Shown here piece by piece: positions 57,059 to 63,520 of a stretch of DNA of 63,520 bases. A program made the translations under genes and the position numbers. Every line of letters starts with the position of its first letter. The first letter of the stretch is position 1. Under the pieces are notes generated by a model. It made no database searches. It had not been told where the DNA came from and saw only the letters and a list, made by a program, of their open reading frames with translations. This stretch comes from Nitrospirota bacterium (GTDB taxonomy: Bacteria; Nitrospirota; Leptospirillia; Leptospirillales; Leptospirillaceae). Where the stretch lies: positions 1 to 63,520 of the forward strand of contig JAKAYF010000002.1 of NCBI GenBank assembly GCA_021816465.1, in the 5' to 3' direction.

Positions 57059-58177
57059 TCAATCATGAATGACATCGCGACATGTACGGAAACCAAAAAA
57101 ATCTGACGCATAGTCTGGCCAGGTGGGATTTCTCGCTGTCGTTCTGGCACTATACTGGTCGCTTTTCCAGGAGCCTCCGCGCAACACCTTGTAAACCTTG
57201 CCCCTGACCCGGTGCAAGGTTCCCGTTGCATCGACCTTATATGCCATAAATCTTGCCTTGTTGGCGGTACTTCCCGGATAGGGCCTATATGTCGATGAGG
57301 TCCATTCGAACACATTTCCAGCCATGTCGTAAATACCGTATGGACTGACTCCGTTGGCATACCTTGTAACGGATGTGGTATCTCCGACGGTATAATTTGC
57401 GTTCGCCCGACGGGGATCCCATGTATTCCCCCATGGCCATAGCCTTCCATCTACACCGCGAGCTGCCTTTTCCCACTCTTCTTCCGTGCAGAGCCGGCTT
57501 TTCTGCCATCTAGCAAAGTCTGACGCATTAAGATAGCTCACAAAGGTTACGGGATGGTCCCCCTTCCCTTTGGGGTAGGTTCTCCCTTTCCAGCCCGGGG
57601 GAGCCAGGTAATGGGCCTGGTCAATAAATTCCTTGTACTCGCGATTGGTCACCAATGTTTTCATAATGGCATAAGGAGGCAAATACACCTTGTGGACAGG
57701 TTTTTCATCAAAGTTGGAGAAGGCATCGTCCGACCCCATGATGAAAGGTCCAGCAGGAATATAGACAAATCCGGGAGGCAAACTGACACCTTTTGGTGCA
57801 GGCACTGCAAGGCTTGGAGTTGCCGGCATTTCATTTGCTGCCTTGGAAATGGGCAAAGATGCCGAAAGGTGGGGAACAACGCCTCCCATTGGCCTGAAAT
57901 TACCCGGTGTTGCACCATGGGTACGGATGCTTGACTCAGAAAGCCGCTTGATTCGGTTCGAGGCCAAACTCACGATCTGGATTGCCCCCGCAATCAGGAT
58001 CAGAATCACGACAGTAACAGATATGGCCTTCCACGGCAGTCTCCAAGGGGAGAGTTCCTGCAAGGTCAGATCATCGTCATCCATTGTTGTGATTGAAGGG
58101 CCTGGAGCCTTCTTTTCCTGACTTTCCGATCCCGACGGGACGACTTGATCAAGGGATTCATCTTGTTTACCCGTCAT
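57059..58177 (-). CDS. Membrane-anchored SUMF1-domain protein
   Basis: 372 aa. A cytoplasmic N-terminus of about 48 residues, one helix (about 50-70), a proline-rich linker, then an FGE-sulfatase/SUMF1 domain (about 130-370): GPFIMGSDD, RLCTEEEWEKAARG, MAGNVFEWT, RGGSW and FFGFRTC. The catalytic cysteines of formylglycine-generating enzyme between RGGSW and GFR are absent, so that reaction is not expected. It lies between two CcoN-like genes and is 4-13 bp from each, so it is probably a component of this system. Confidence 0.85.
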   Translation of the reverse strand: MTGKQDESLDQVVPSGSESQEKKAPGPSITTMDDDDLTLQELSPWRLPWKAISVTVVILILIAGAIQIVSLASNRIKRLSESSIRTHGATPGNFRPMGGVVPHLSASLPISKAANEMPATPSLAVPAPKGVSLPPGFVYIPAGPFIMGSDDAFSNFDEKPVHKVYLPPYAIMKTLVTNREYKEFIDQAHYLAPPGWKGRTYPKGKGDHPVTFVSYLNASDFARWQKSRLCTEEEWEKAARGVDGRLWPWGNTWDPRRANANYTVGDTTSVTRYANGVSPYGIYDMAGNVFEWTSSTYRPYPGSTANKARFMAYKVDATGTLHRVRGKVYKVLRGGSWKSDQYSARTTARNPTWPDYASDFFGFRTCRDVIHD

Positions 58178-58181
58178 CTTC

Positions 58182-58730
58182 TCAAGCCCTTTCTTTCACA
58201 GGAACGACGTCAGGAACAACGGAAGCAGATTCCTTCGCAAAATAGGTCCAGAAAATGTTGGCGACAAAGGTCCAGTGAGCCAACCCCATAAGCAGCGCTG
58301 AAAAGACGAATCCAATCCTGTGAATCGGCTCATAATGGGCACGAGCCAAGGGGTAGACAATCCCTTCATCGATCATCCGATTTCCCTCGAGAATCCCGAA
58401 AACAAGAAGTGTCACATAAAACAAGAGGACACCGGAAACCATAAAATAGAAATTGGCCTGGCCAAGGAAAGCACTTTTGATATTCCTTTTCATCATTCGG
58501 GGGATCAGATAGTAGACCACCGCCATCATGACTGAAACAACTCCGCCAATCAGGTTGATATGAGCATGCGCCAGCGGATCGACAAGATGCCCGGCCTGTC
58601 CGGTGGTATGAACCCAATGTCTAAGTCTGGGCGTTGACTGAAGGAATCCTTGCAGCGTCCCTATGAAAAGGCAGAAAACACCAAAAAGGATAAATTTAAG
58701 TCCTAACCGATCGCTTTCTTCGATTTTCAT
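58182..58730 (-). CDS. Short CcoN-like membrane protein (copy 1)
   Basis: 182 aa with five helices: the motif LAHAHINLIGGVVSVMMAVVYYLIPR and a late FVANIFWTYF match the copy at 56470-57045. Further histidines lie in RHWVHTTGQAGH and AHYEPIHRIG. Like the other copy it resembles only the first part of CcoN or related heme-copper oxidase subunits. It might bind a b heme, but it lacks the copper and catalytic-tyrosine regions. It overlaps the gene before it (ATGA). Confidence 0.75.
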   Translation of the reverse strand: MKIEESDRLGLKFILFGVFCLFIGTLQGFLQSTPRLRHWVHTTGQAGHLVDPLAHAHINLIGGVVSVMMAVVYYLIPRMMKRNIKSAFLGQANFYFMVSGVLLFYVTLLVFGILEGNRMIDEGIVYPLARAHYEPIHRIGFVFSALLMGLAHWTFVANIFWTYFAKESASVVPDVVPVKERA

Positions 58731-59197
58731 AGCGGAGTACTCCCTTCATTTCGCCCATTTTCAAACGTCTGGGTGTTTGATTTTTGTTTCAGACGCAGCC
58801 TTTTAATCTTGTCCTGCCGTTTGCGGAGATACTCGCCTGCCCAACCTCCCACAAATGATACTTCCGGAACAGTAATAAAAAAAATCATCATAAAGGGAGC
58901 GGTCGGCAGACCGACCGTATGAAAGCTTCCGGATCGGGAAGCATTCATGTAGGCCCAGAGAATATACGCCATCGGCGGAACTGCCCCCCAGTACTTTCCC
59001 CACTTTCCGACAATGAATCCAACATAAAAAGCAACCAATGCCGGCACAAGAAGGTATGTCCAGAGAATTCCACCTCCGAACAGGTGATGGAAGGCACCAT
59101 CGGTCAGGTGAAATACTGAATCTATGATCCAATAACCAAGCACTCCCAGAATCATTGCAAGAACCACCCGGGGAATATAATTTTTCTCGAGATTCAT
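58727..59197 (-). CDS. Four-helix membrane protein in the oxidase cluster
   Basis: 156 aa with four predicted helices and a strongly basic C-terminus (KRQDKIKRLRLKQK). Helix 2 includes DGAFHHLFGGG. No family is recognised. It is 20 bp after the ccoS-like gene and overlaps the CcoN-like copy 1. Confidence 0.6.
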   Translation of the reverse strand: MNLEKNYIPRVVLAMILGVLGYWIIDSVFHLTDGAFHHLFGGGILWTYLLVPALVAFYVGFIVGKWGKYWGAVPPMAYILWAYMNASRSGSFHTVGLPTAPFMMIFFITVPEVSFVGGWAGEYLRKRQDKIKRLRLKQKSNTQTFENGRNEGSTPL

Positions 59198-59217
59198 CTG
59201 GACAGACCTCCCCCAAC

Positions 59218-59424
59218 CTACTTACGGTCTTCTAGTTCCTTTTCCTTCATTGCCTCAATATGATTCTTTCGATCATCATCATCCTCCATAAAAACCAGAT
59301 ATTTGATATTTTCGTCAAACTGGTTGTTCTTATAGGCCCAGTAGATACCGATTACGACCAGTACAAGGGATACCAGTCCTGTCGCTGTCCAAAGATAGGC
59401 AACAATTCCTTCTGGTAATTTCAT
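59218..59424 (-). CDS. ccoS: CcoS-like cbb3 oxidase maturation protein
   Basis: 68 aa with one helix followed by NNQFDENIKYLVFMEDDDD. CcoS/FixS proteins have the same layout, with a GQFDD box and an acidic tail after a single helix, and are needed to assemble cbb3 oxidase. The match is by pattern. Confidence 0.6.
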   Translation of the reverse strand: MKLPEGIVAYLWTATGLVSLVLVVIGIYWAYKNNQFDENIKYLVFMEDDDDRKNHIEAMKEKELEDRK

Positions 59425-59441
59425 CGTTAACCCTTTCTCAT

Positions 59442-59873
59442 TTATTTTGGCGGTTTAGGATAGTTGGGAGAGCCTGGAAGCGATTGGGTTGATGTCAACA
59501 AATCCAGAAGCATCGCCTTGTCAGCTGGAGGAATATCAGAAAAATCCGTTGCAAATTTTCCATCGTGTCTGGTATTGAAAAAGACTTTGTGCGGGTCTTT
59601 CATATAAGCTTCCAGCCACTGGCGCGTTCTTTTGGTTCCTTCTCCATCAAGATCCGGACCTGCAAAATCTCCATCTCCGTAGAGAACATGACAGTTCTTG
59701 CAGCCATCTCTTTTGAAAACATGAAAGCCTGCTTCTGTTTTTTTGTTAAATACATACACATCATTCGTCGTCCAGAAGTTAATGATATGCATCTGGCCCA
59801 ATACATACAAAATCATTACAACCCCAATCATCAGGGCCGTAAGCATAAACACAACCTTTTCCCCAGTCTTCAT
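59442..59873 (-). CDS. Monoheme cytochrome c, CcoP-like
   Basis: 143 aa with one N-terminal helix (about residues 8-27) and a single heme site CKNCH near residue 58, followed by GPDLDGEG and a C-terminal helix. This corresponds to the heme part of CcoP (usually diheme), here as a separate small protein. The predicted sixth ligand is not clear. Confidence 0.78.
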   Translation of the reverse strand: MKTGEKVVFMLTALMIGVVMILYVLGQMHIINFWTTNDVYVFNKKTEAGFHVFKRDGCKNCHVLYGDGDFAGPDLDGEGTKRTRQWLEAYMKDPHKVFFNTRHDGKFATDFSDIPPADKAMLLDLLTSTQSLPGSPNYPKPPK

Positions 59874-59886
59874 TGCCAGAACCTCA

Positions 59887-60093
59887 TCAAACCAGAATTT
59901 TCAAGACGAGCTGAACCACCGCAAACAACAGAACGACGGTCACTCCGATAATACTGAGGACGACAACAACCTGCTCTCCTTTTTTCAACTTTCCAAAAGG
60001 GCCAATGATATAACGGGACATGATGAGAAAGACAAAAACAGCAGCAATCAGGAAGGTAAAGATAACGATAGAAACAGACAGTTTGATATTCAT
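59887..60093 (-). CDS. Small two-helix membrane protein
   Basis: 68 aa with two hydrophobic helices (about residues 5-26 and 41-65) separated by GPFGKLKKGE. No family is recognised. It is the first gene after the internal promoter, with a ribosome site GAGGG, and precedes the CcoP-like cytochrome by 13 bp. Confidence 0.6.
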   Translation of the reverse strand: MNIKLSVSIVIFTFLIAAVFVFLIMSRYIIGPFGKLKKGEQVVVVLSIIGVTVVLLFAVVQLVLKILV

Positions 60094-60113
60094 ACAGGAC
60101 CCTCTTACCTGTT

Positions 60114-60143
60114 ATTTTACGGCCCCTCGCATTCCCGGGTCAA
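60114..60143 (-). promoter_or_regulatory. Internal promoter of the oxidase cluster
   Basis: Minus strand: TTGACC (60143-60138), 18 bases, TAAAAT (60119-60114). The -35 box begins next to the U-run of the upstream terminator. It would drive the 68-aa gene and everything down to ccoG. Confidence 0.55.
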
Positions 60144-60149
60144 CAAAAA

Positions 60150-60172
60150 GGGCGGTCGCAAGCGAACCGCCC
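60150..60172 (-). terminator. Intrinsic terminator inside the oxidase cluster
   Basis: On the minus strand GGGCGGTTCGC and GCGACCGCCC pair, with one bulge and a tiny loop, and TTTTTGTT follows. It is a strong terminator 70 bp after the 34-aa gene. Confidence 0.8.
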
Positions 60173-60192
60173 TGGTCCAATATGCCGGAAAT

Positions 60193-60228
60193 GAGAAAGG
60201 CCGGATGGGAAATAATCCGGCCTTTCTC
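60193..60228 (-). terminator. Second hairpin of a tandem terminator
   Basis: GAGAAAGGCCGGAT and ATCCGGCCTTTCTC are perfect 14-bp inverted repeats around an 8-base loop. The 3' arm itself is T-rich. It lies between the 34-aa gene and the terminator at 60150. Confidence 0.6.
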
Positions 60229-60241
60229 CTGCGACTAAAAA

Positions 60242-60346
60242 CTACTCTGGCCGTCTCTCGTCGATAAAGAAAGAATAGATCAGAGAACAAGCCAACATCA
60301 TCATCGTTATAACCCAAAAAACGTAAGGACTATTTAAGTTCCACAT
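60242..60346 (-). CDS. 34-aa single-pass membrane peptide in the oxidase cluster
   Basis: Short gene that encodes MWNLNSPYVFWVITMMML and a further hydrophobic part, ending FFIDERRPE. One helix spans about residues 8-27, with the charged end after it. GGGAGGG precedes the ATG at good spacing. It lies 54 bp after the CcoP-N-like gene. Small single-helix subunits such as CcoQ or CcoH are known in cbb3 oxidases, but the sequence is not recognisably similar. Confidence 0.6.
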   Translation of the reverse strand: MWNLNSPYVFWVITMMMLACSLIYSFFIDERRPE

Positions 60347-60400
60347 ATGACCCTCCCAGGAGAGTTTTCTCCAGAAATCTCTTGCAATCGATACTCAAAA

Positions 60401-60733
60401 TTAAAAGTCTTTTGAAACCTCTGTTTTTTTCAACAAAAGGCCCATCCAGACATAGAAAAAACAAACATAGGTTGAGTTGATGATATAACCCTGATCCCAC
60501 CATGGGCGCGCCAAGGTTTTCGACAAATGTGCCTTCAGGACGGGAGCTCCCATAATGAGCCAGTGATGGGGATGGCCTGGATACTGGGGCCTTGCTCCAA
60601 AAAGCGGGAAGGTCAGCAACTCAGCCGTAACAACAGTCATTGTCAAAATGAGAATCAACGCTGCAGGGATGTTATTCGTCCCTTCAAGAATTCCGTCATA
60701 CCTTTCGTTCAACATCTCGTCAATATCAGCCAT
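60401..60733 (-). CDS. CcoP N-terminal-domain-like membrane protein, no heme site
   Basis: 110 aa. The start region NERYDGILEGTNNIP resembles the YDGIxE-N-P stretch at the N-terminus of CcoP, followed by a helix and LFGARPQYPG, where CcoP also has a short helix-exit segment. A histidine group PGHPHHW and a second helix (about 85-105) follow. There is no CxxCH. It may represent a split-off membrane domain of CcoP. Confidence 0.55.
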   Translation of the reverse strand: MADIDEMLNERYDGILEGTNNIPAALILILTMTVVTAELLTFPLFGARPQYPGHPHHWLIMGAPVLKAHLSKTLARPWWDQGYIINSTYVCFFYVWMGLLLKKTEVSKDF

Positions 60734-60789
60734 TTTATAACTCCTTACAAGTATAATTGCAGTGAAACATCTCCGTCAATTGAAGACGT

Positions 60790-61320
60790 CTATTTCAAGC
60801 TTGCCATGTAATCGGCCAGAGCGTCAAGATCCTTTTTCCGGAGATAGTTAAAAGCCGGCATCATGGACTTGGGCTGAACAGCTCTTGGATTGGCATGATG
60901 GACAAGATGCCATCCCTTGATCGGCAAACGGCTTCCCACATGGAGAAGGTCAGGAGCCTTACGATCGGAGCCGAACACTGTCGGGCTCTCACCCACAAAG
61001 TCAGCTGCTGTCGGAGGAGCTCCAAAATACTGCCAGTCCTGGGTCTGCTCAGGTAGCAGCGTATGGCACCACCAGCAACCTTCGCGAATAAAAACAACCT
61101 TTCCTTTTCCGATCATAGTTGGCCGATTGTCACCGGTCATCATAGGATCTTCAAGCGTCCATCCGCTCTCAGAGCCGTAGTCCTTTGATTTCTGGACTGC
61201 CGTGGCTGTCGGAGGGATTTTCGCCATCTGGAGGGATGGGAACAAAACAACGATCGAGAGAACGATTACAAAAAGCGTCCCGATCATCATGGTACCAAAT
61301 TTATACTCACGATAAGCCAT
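60790..61320 (-). CDS. CcoO-like monoheme cytochrome c
   Basis: 176 aa with one N-terminal helix and one heme site CWWCH near residue 83, in the CcoO form REGCWWCHT. The C-terminal PKSMMPAF stretch carries the likely methionine ligand. In cbb3 oxidase, CcoO transfers electrons into the catalytic subunit. GAGGAG precedes the ATG. It is shorter than usual CcoO (about 200-240 aa). Confidence 0.82.
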   Translation of the reverse strand: MAYREYKFGTMMIGTLFVIVLSIVVLFPSLQMAKIPPTATAVQKSKDYGSESGWTLEDPMMTGDNRPTMIGKGKVVFIREGCWWCHTLLPEQTQDWQYFGAPPTAADFVGESPTVFGSDRKAPDLLHVGSRLPIKGWHLVHHANPRAVQPKSMMPAFNYLRKKDLDALADYMASLK

Positions 61321-61424
61321 TCACCACTCCTCACTTGAGGTTGAGGGTTCTACACCCAACCTGACTTGTCCAACAATCGGTTCAAGAGCCAGGGACAAGA
61401 TTCCCGGCAGACCTCTCAAGGAAA

Positions 61425-61625
61425 CTATTTTTTCCCTTTTGTAGGGTCAAACTTAGGCTTTGCGCCAATTCCGGTCATGCACTGGATCATAAGGAGCAAG
61501 CTGGTCAGAGCTGTGGCCGTTCCCATCAATGCCGCAAAAGCAGAAACACTGGCGTTACCGCCTGGGGTAGCACCACAGCAGTTGGAAGAATCAGATAATT
61601 GTGCCAGCGTAGAAAGAAGATTCAT
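61425..61625 (-). CDS. Small hydrophobic protein with a Cys-Cys pair
   Basis: 66 aa. A short start with SNCCGATPGGNASV leads to one helix (about residues 28-50), with another Cys in MIQCMTG. AAGGAG precedes the ATG at 61625 and decides against the longer frame. No family is recognised. It is part of the promoter-proximal oxidase cluster. Confidence 0.55.
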   Translation of the reverse strand: MNLLSTLAQLSDSSNCCGATPGGNASVSAFAALMGTATALTSLLLMIQCMTGIGAKPKFDPTKGKK

Positions 61626-61726
61626 CGCTTTCTCCTTTACAATGTTCAAACATTCTTTAAGTTCAACGAGAGGTCAGCTGAAAAGAAGGCTTCATTGAAA
61701 CGGAAGCTCAGCCTTTCAGAGTCCAA

Positions 61727-61960
61727 TCACCAGTTTTCTTCCTTGCGATGAAGTGAGCGCGCCCACAAAGAAACTGCCATTCCAGTTATTGCGGAGATGA
61801 CCATCACTTCGTAAACCCACTCATAATCTCCGCGCCATGTCGGAAACCGGTGCGCACCCAACCACTCCTGCAAACAAAACCCAACGACGCATCCGCTGCC
61901 CACGGCCACAAATGCACCAACCAAGGCATACGCCACAAAACCCTTCATGCTGTTTCCCAT
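61727..61960 (-). CDS. Small two-helix membrane protein, first gene of the oxidase cluster
   Basis: 77 aa with two helices (about residues 8-29 and 50-68); two cysteines (SGCVVGFC) lie in or next to helix 1. GGAGGG precedes the ATG. It is the first gene after the strong promoter at 62108. No family is recognised. Confidence 0.6.
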   Translation of the reverse strand: MGNSMKGFVAYALVGAFVAVGSGCVVGFCLQEWLGAHRFPTWRGDYEWVYEVMVISAITGMAVSLWARSLHRKEENW

Positions 61961-62107
61961 TTTGATACCCTCCGATTTTCCATGGAATCCATGGACCGGT
62001 AAACGATCCTACTATCGGATAAACTCCGAAAAATAATAGCTGACGACCCCCCACTCCGGACACAATATACCCTTTTACAAAGGGAATATCAGGAAGGGAT
62101 CGGGTGG

Positions 62108-62136
62108 ATCATACCCCCCACATAAATACTTGTCAA
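62108..62136 (-). promoter_or_regulatory. Promoter of the oxidase cluster
   Basis: Minus strand: TTGACA (62136-62131), 17 bases, TATGAT (62113-62108). This is one of the best sigma-70 promoters in the window, and the leader is about 140 bases. Confidence 0.75.
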
Positions 62137-62158
62137 GAATATATTGGGATTTCTATCC

Positions 62159-62184
62159 AGCCCCAGTGCTCTAAGACTGGGGCT
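62159..62184 (+). terminator. Terminator-like hairpin before the VIT1 gene
   Basis: AGCCCCAGT (62159-62167) and ACTGGGGCT (62176-62184) pair over 9 bp, followed by ATG and six Ts. No plus-strand gene lies upstream, and the start codon of the transporter is only 15 bases after the T-run. It may be a leader attenuator or a barrier to transcription from the opposite promoter region. Confidence 0.6.
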
Positions 62185-62207
62185 ATGTTTTTTGATATGA
62201 TGGAGAT

Positions 62208-62927
62208 ATGAAAAATTCTCTTCCATCCGTTGAAGCATGGCATTCCCCAGAAGGAAGGCGGATCAAGGATTCCGTTCTCGGAATCAATGACGGGCTGGTT
62301 ACCGTTGTCAGCTTCATCGGGGGGTTGACCGGGTCAGCACTCCCGATGCATACGATCTTTTTTTCTGGAGTCATGTCCAATATTGCAGGGTCCATCTCAA
62401 TGTTCCTTGGGGGCTATATGGCATCAAGAAGCCAGCGGGACTTCTACCTCAGGGAATCAAGGAGGGAGTGGGAAGAAATCAGGGACACTCCGGAGCTTGA
62501 ACGGAAAGAAGTCATCGACATTCTCCTGCAAATGCACTTTTCACATGAAGAAGCCATGCTCTTCGTTCAAAGAATCACAAAAGACCCTAAGCTTTGGCAT
62601 GCATTCATGATGAAAGAAGAGCTTGGACTGAATGATATCGACAAGATTCACCCCCTAAAAGATGGAACATGGCTGGGTCTCTCTTTTCTCGTCGGGGGGG
62701 TTCCGCCTCTTCTCCCTTACGCATTGGCCCACTCCCTTTCACTTGCATTCGACCTGTCACTCGCTCTGTCCATAGTAGTATTGGCAACCCTCGGTGTTAT
62801 AAAATCCTATTACTCGAACGAACCGGCAATCAAGGGGGCGGGAGAAATGGTCCTTCTTGGGGGATCAGCGGCATTGGCGGGCCTTTTTGTGGGAACAATC
62901 CTTCCAAAGTTCTTTCACCTGTCATGA
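62208..62927 (+). CDS. VIT1/CCC1-family iron/manganese transporter
   Basis: 239-aa membrane protein with about five helices. The first cytoplasmic-helix region VLGINDGLVTVVSFIGG is the family signature, and GGYMASRSQRDFY follows. A metal-binding cytoplasmic segment with several Glu and Met lies between helices 2 and 3 (about 75-135). Relatives move Fe2+ or Mn2+ out of the cytoplasm; for an iron oxidiser this points to metal detoxification. The ribosome site GGAG lies only two bases before the ATG. Confidence 0.88.
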   Translation: MKNSLPSVEAWHSPEGRRIKDSVLGINDGLVTVVSFIGGLTGSALPMHTIFFSGVMSNIAGSISMFLGGYMASRSQRDFYLRESRREWEEIRDTPELERKEVIDILLQMHFSHEEAMLFVQRITKDPKLWHAFMMKEELGLNDIDKIHPLKDGTWLGLSFLVGGVPPLLPYALAHSLSLAFDLSLALSIVVLATLGVIKSYYSNEPAIKGAGEMVLLGGSAALAGLFVGTILPKFFHLS

Positions 62928-63020
62928 ACCCTGATCGGAGTTGAACAATCAGGGGAATACCCCGCTGGAGTCCTGCCTCCTGCCGACATTAAAAACCAAA
63001 TAGTTAAGGAGACAAAAGCA

Positions 63021-63362
63021 ATGGGGAGATTCAGATATCACCTTTTCGCCTGCACAAATGAACGTCCGCCAAACCATCCAAGAGGATCCTGTGCTGCCAG
63101 AGGAATCGCCCCACTGCTTGAAGAGCTGAAGGAAGAGGTCCTCTTAAACCATGTTCCTGGACCGATCCGGATCAACAAAAGCGGCTGTCTCGATACCTGC
63201 GAGGAAGGACCTGTGCTGGCAATCTATCCTGATGGTGTCTATTACCGGGTACAAACATCCGAAGACGTCAAAAGAATTGTTTCAGAACATCTCCAAAAGG
63301 GCCGTGTTGTTTCTGACCTTCAGATCCCCAATCCTCCGGAGCTGGGAGGACGATCCCTTTGA
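63021..63362 (+). CDS. Thioredoxin-like [2Fe-2S] ferredoxin
   Basis: 113 aa of the COG3411 type: cysteines in FACTNE, GSCAARG and SGCLDTCEEGP give the four ligands of a 2Fe-2S cluster in a thioredoxin fold, and the end reads PDGVYYRVQTSEDVKRIV. Electron partner unknown. AAGGAG precedes the ATG. It overlaps the thrB start. Confidence 0.85.
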   Translation: MGRFRYHLFACTNERPPNHPRGSCAARGIAPLLEELKEEVLLNHVPGPIRINKSGCLDTCEEGPVLAIYPDGVYYRVQTSEDVKRIVSEHLQKGRVVSDLQIPNPPELGGRSL

Positions 63363-63520
63363 AAGAGACCCCTGTGGGACCGGTAACAGTTTACGCTCCA
63401 GCTTCGGTCGGAAATATCGGACCCGGGTTCGACACACTGGGAATGGCCGTAACCGGAATGGGTGACCTGATAACCGGTCACCTCGAAAACAACCGCTCAG
63501 GGGACAGGATCACTTCAATT
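63359..63520 (+). CDS. thrB: Homoserine kinase, 5' part
   Basis: First 54 codons of a GHMP kinase that phosphorylates homoserine on the way to threonine; the remainder is outside the window. TVYAPASVGNIGPGFDTLG is the homoserine kinase N-terminal signature. The start is TTG at 63359, seven bases after GGAGGA and overlapping the ferredoxin stop. Confidence 0.85.
   Translation, partial: MKETPVGPVTVYAPASVGNIGPGFDTLGMAVTGMGDLITGHLENNRSGDRITSI

Noticed and set aside
62929-62954. CCCTGAT/ATCAGGG hairpin as a terminator after the VIT1 gene
   Set aside because: Seven-bp stem with a loop of 12 bases and no T-run; too weak to list as a terminator.
1-63520. CRISPR arrays
   Set aside because: No series of spaced direct repeats was seen on reading through the window.
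1-63520. tRNA or rRNA genes
   Set aside because: No cloverleaf with a CCA end or T-loop GGTTCRA pattern and no rRNA-like stretches were found.

Overview
This window reads as chromosomal DNA of an acidophilic, iron-oxidising bacterium of the genus Leptospirillum (Nitrospirota). The moderate G+C content, the many small membrane proteins around a fragmented cbb3-type oxidase, the b6f-type bc complex tied to a GltD-like FAD/Fe-S protein, and a NifA-type regulator next to glnA all fit that genus. The presence of nifA would favour a nitrogen-fixing species such as L. ferrooxidans. This assignment comes from gene content only. No rRNA or tRNA gene was found. TTG start codons are frequent (carB, the carA-carB radical SAM gene, trpB, a glycerate kinase, a CBS protein, thrB).

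Layout. 0-9.7 kb: aspS, a nifA-like activator, glnA with a promoter and a terminator-like hairpin in its leader, a dihydrolipoamide-dehydrogenase-like flavoprotein, a GGDEF protein, a lytic transglycosylase and erpA. 9.7-18.9 kb: greA with a 44-aa membrane peptide gene, then a minus-strand pyrimidine operon (pyrR-pyrB-pyrC-carA-radical SAM-carB) whose leader carries a consensus-like promoter and a PyrR-binding-loop-like hairpin. 19.2-31.3 kb: mixed housekeeping genes (HIT, tsaE, CBS, MFS, midA-like, glycerate kinase, sppA, yajQ, an ABC-2 exporter) and several small exported proteins. 31.3-37.0 kb: a cytochrome bc complex operon (GltD-like oxidoreductase, Rieske, cytochrome b6, subunit IV, small membrane protein, tetraheme cytochrome c) with a strong promoter and a terminator. 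37.0-37.7 kb: a decayed TnpB gene. 37.8-39.7 kb: nadK and an aspartoacylase-like gene.

39.7-54.4 kb is one long minus-strand chain with mostly overlapping start and stop codons: two small membrane proteins, DUF420, NUDIX, a 2[4Fe-4S] ferredoxin, a PAS/sigma-54 activator, then trpE-G-D-C-F-B-A, accD, folC and lptD. Tryptophan synthesis is thus physically coupled to a possible redox-sensing regulator and to fatty acid, folate and envelope genes.

54.8-62.0 kb holds the most unusual locus: a cbb3-oxidase-like respiratory cluster in pieces. It has a CcoO-like monoheme protein, a CcoP-N-terminus-like protein without heme, a 34-aa peptide, a separate CcoP-like monoheme cytochrome, CcoS-like and CcoG-like assembly proteins, and two short paralogous proteins that resemble only the first part of CcoN. 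A membrane-anchored SUMF1-domain protein lies between those two. No full-length CcoN with a copper site is visible. Two promoters and tandem terminators divide it into two transcription units. The window ends with a VIT1-family metal transporter behind a terminator-like hairpin, a 2Fe-2S ferredoxin and the start of thrB.
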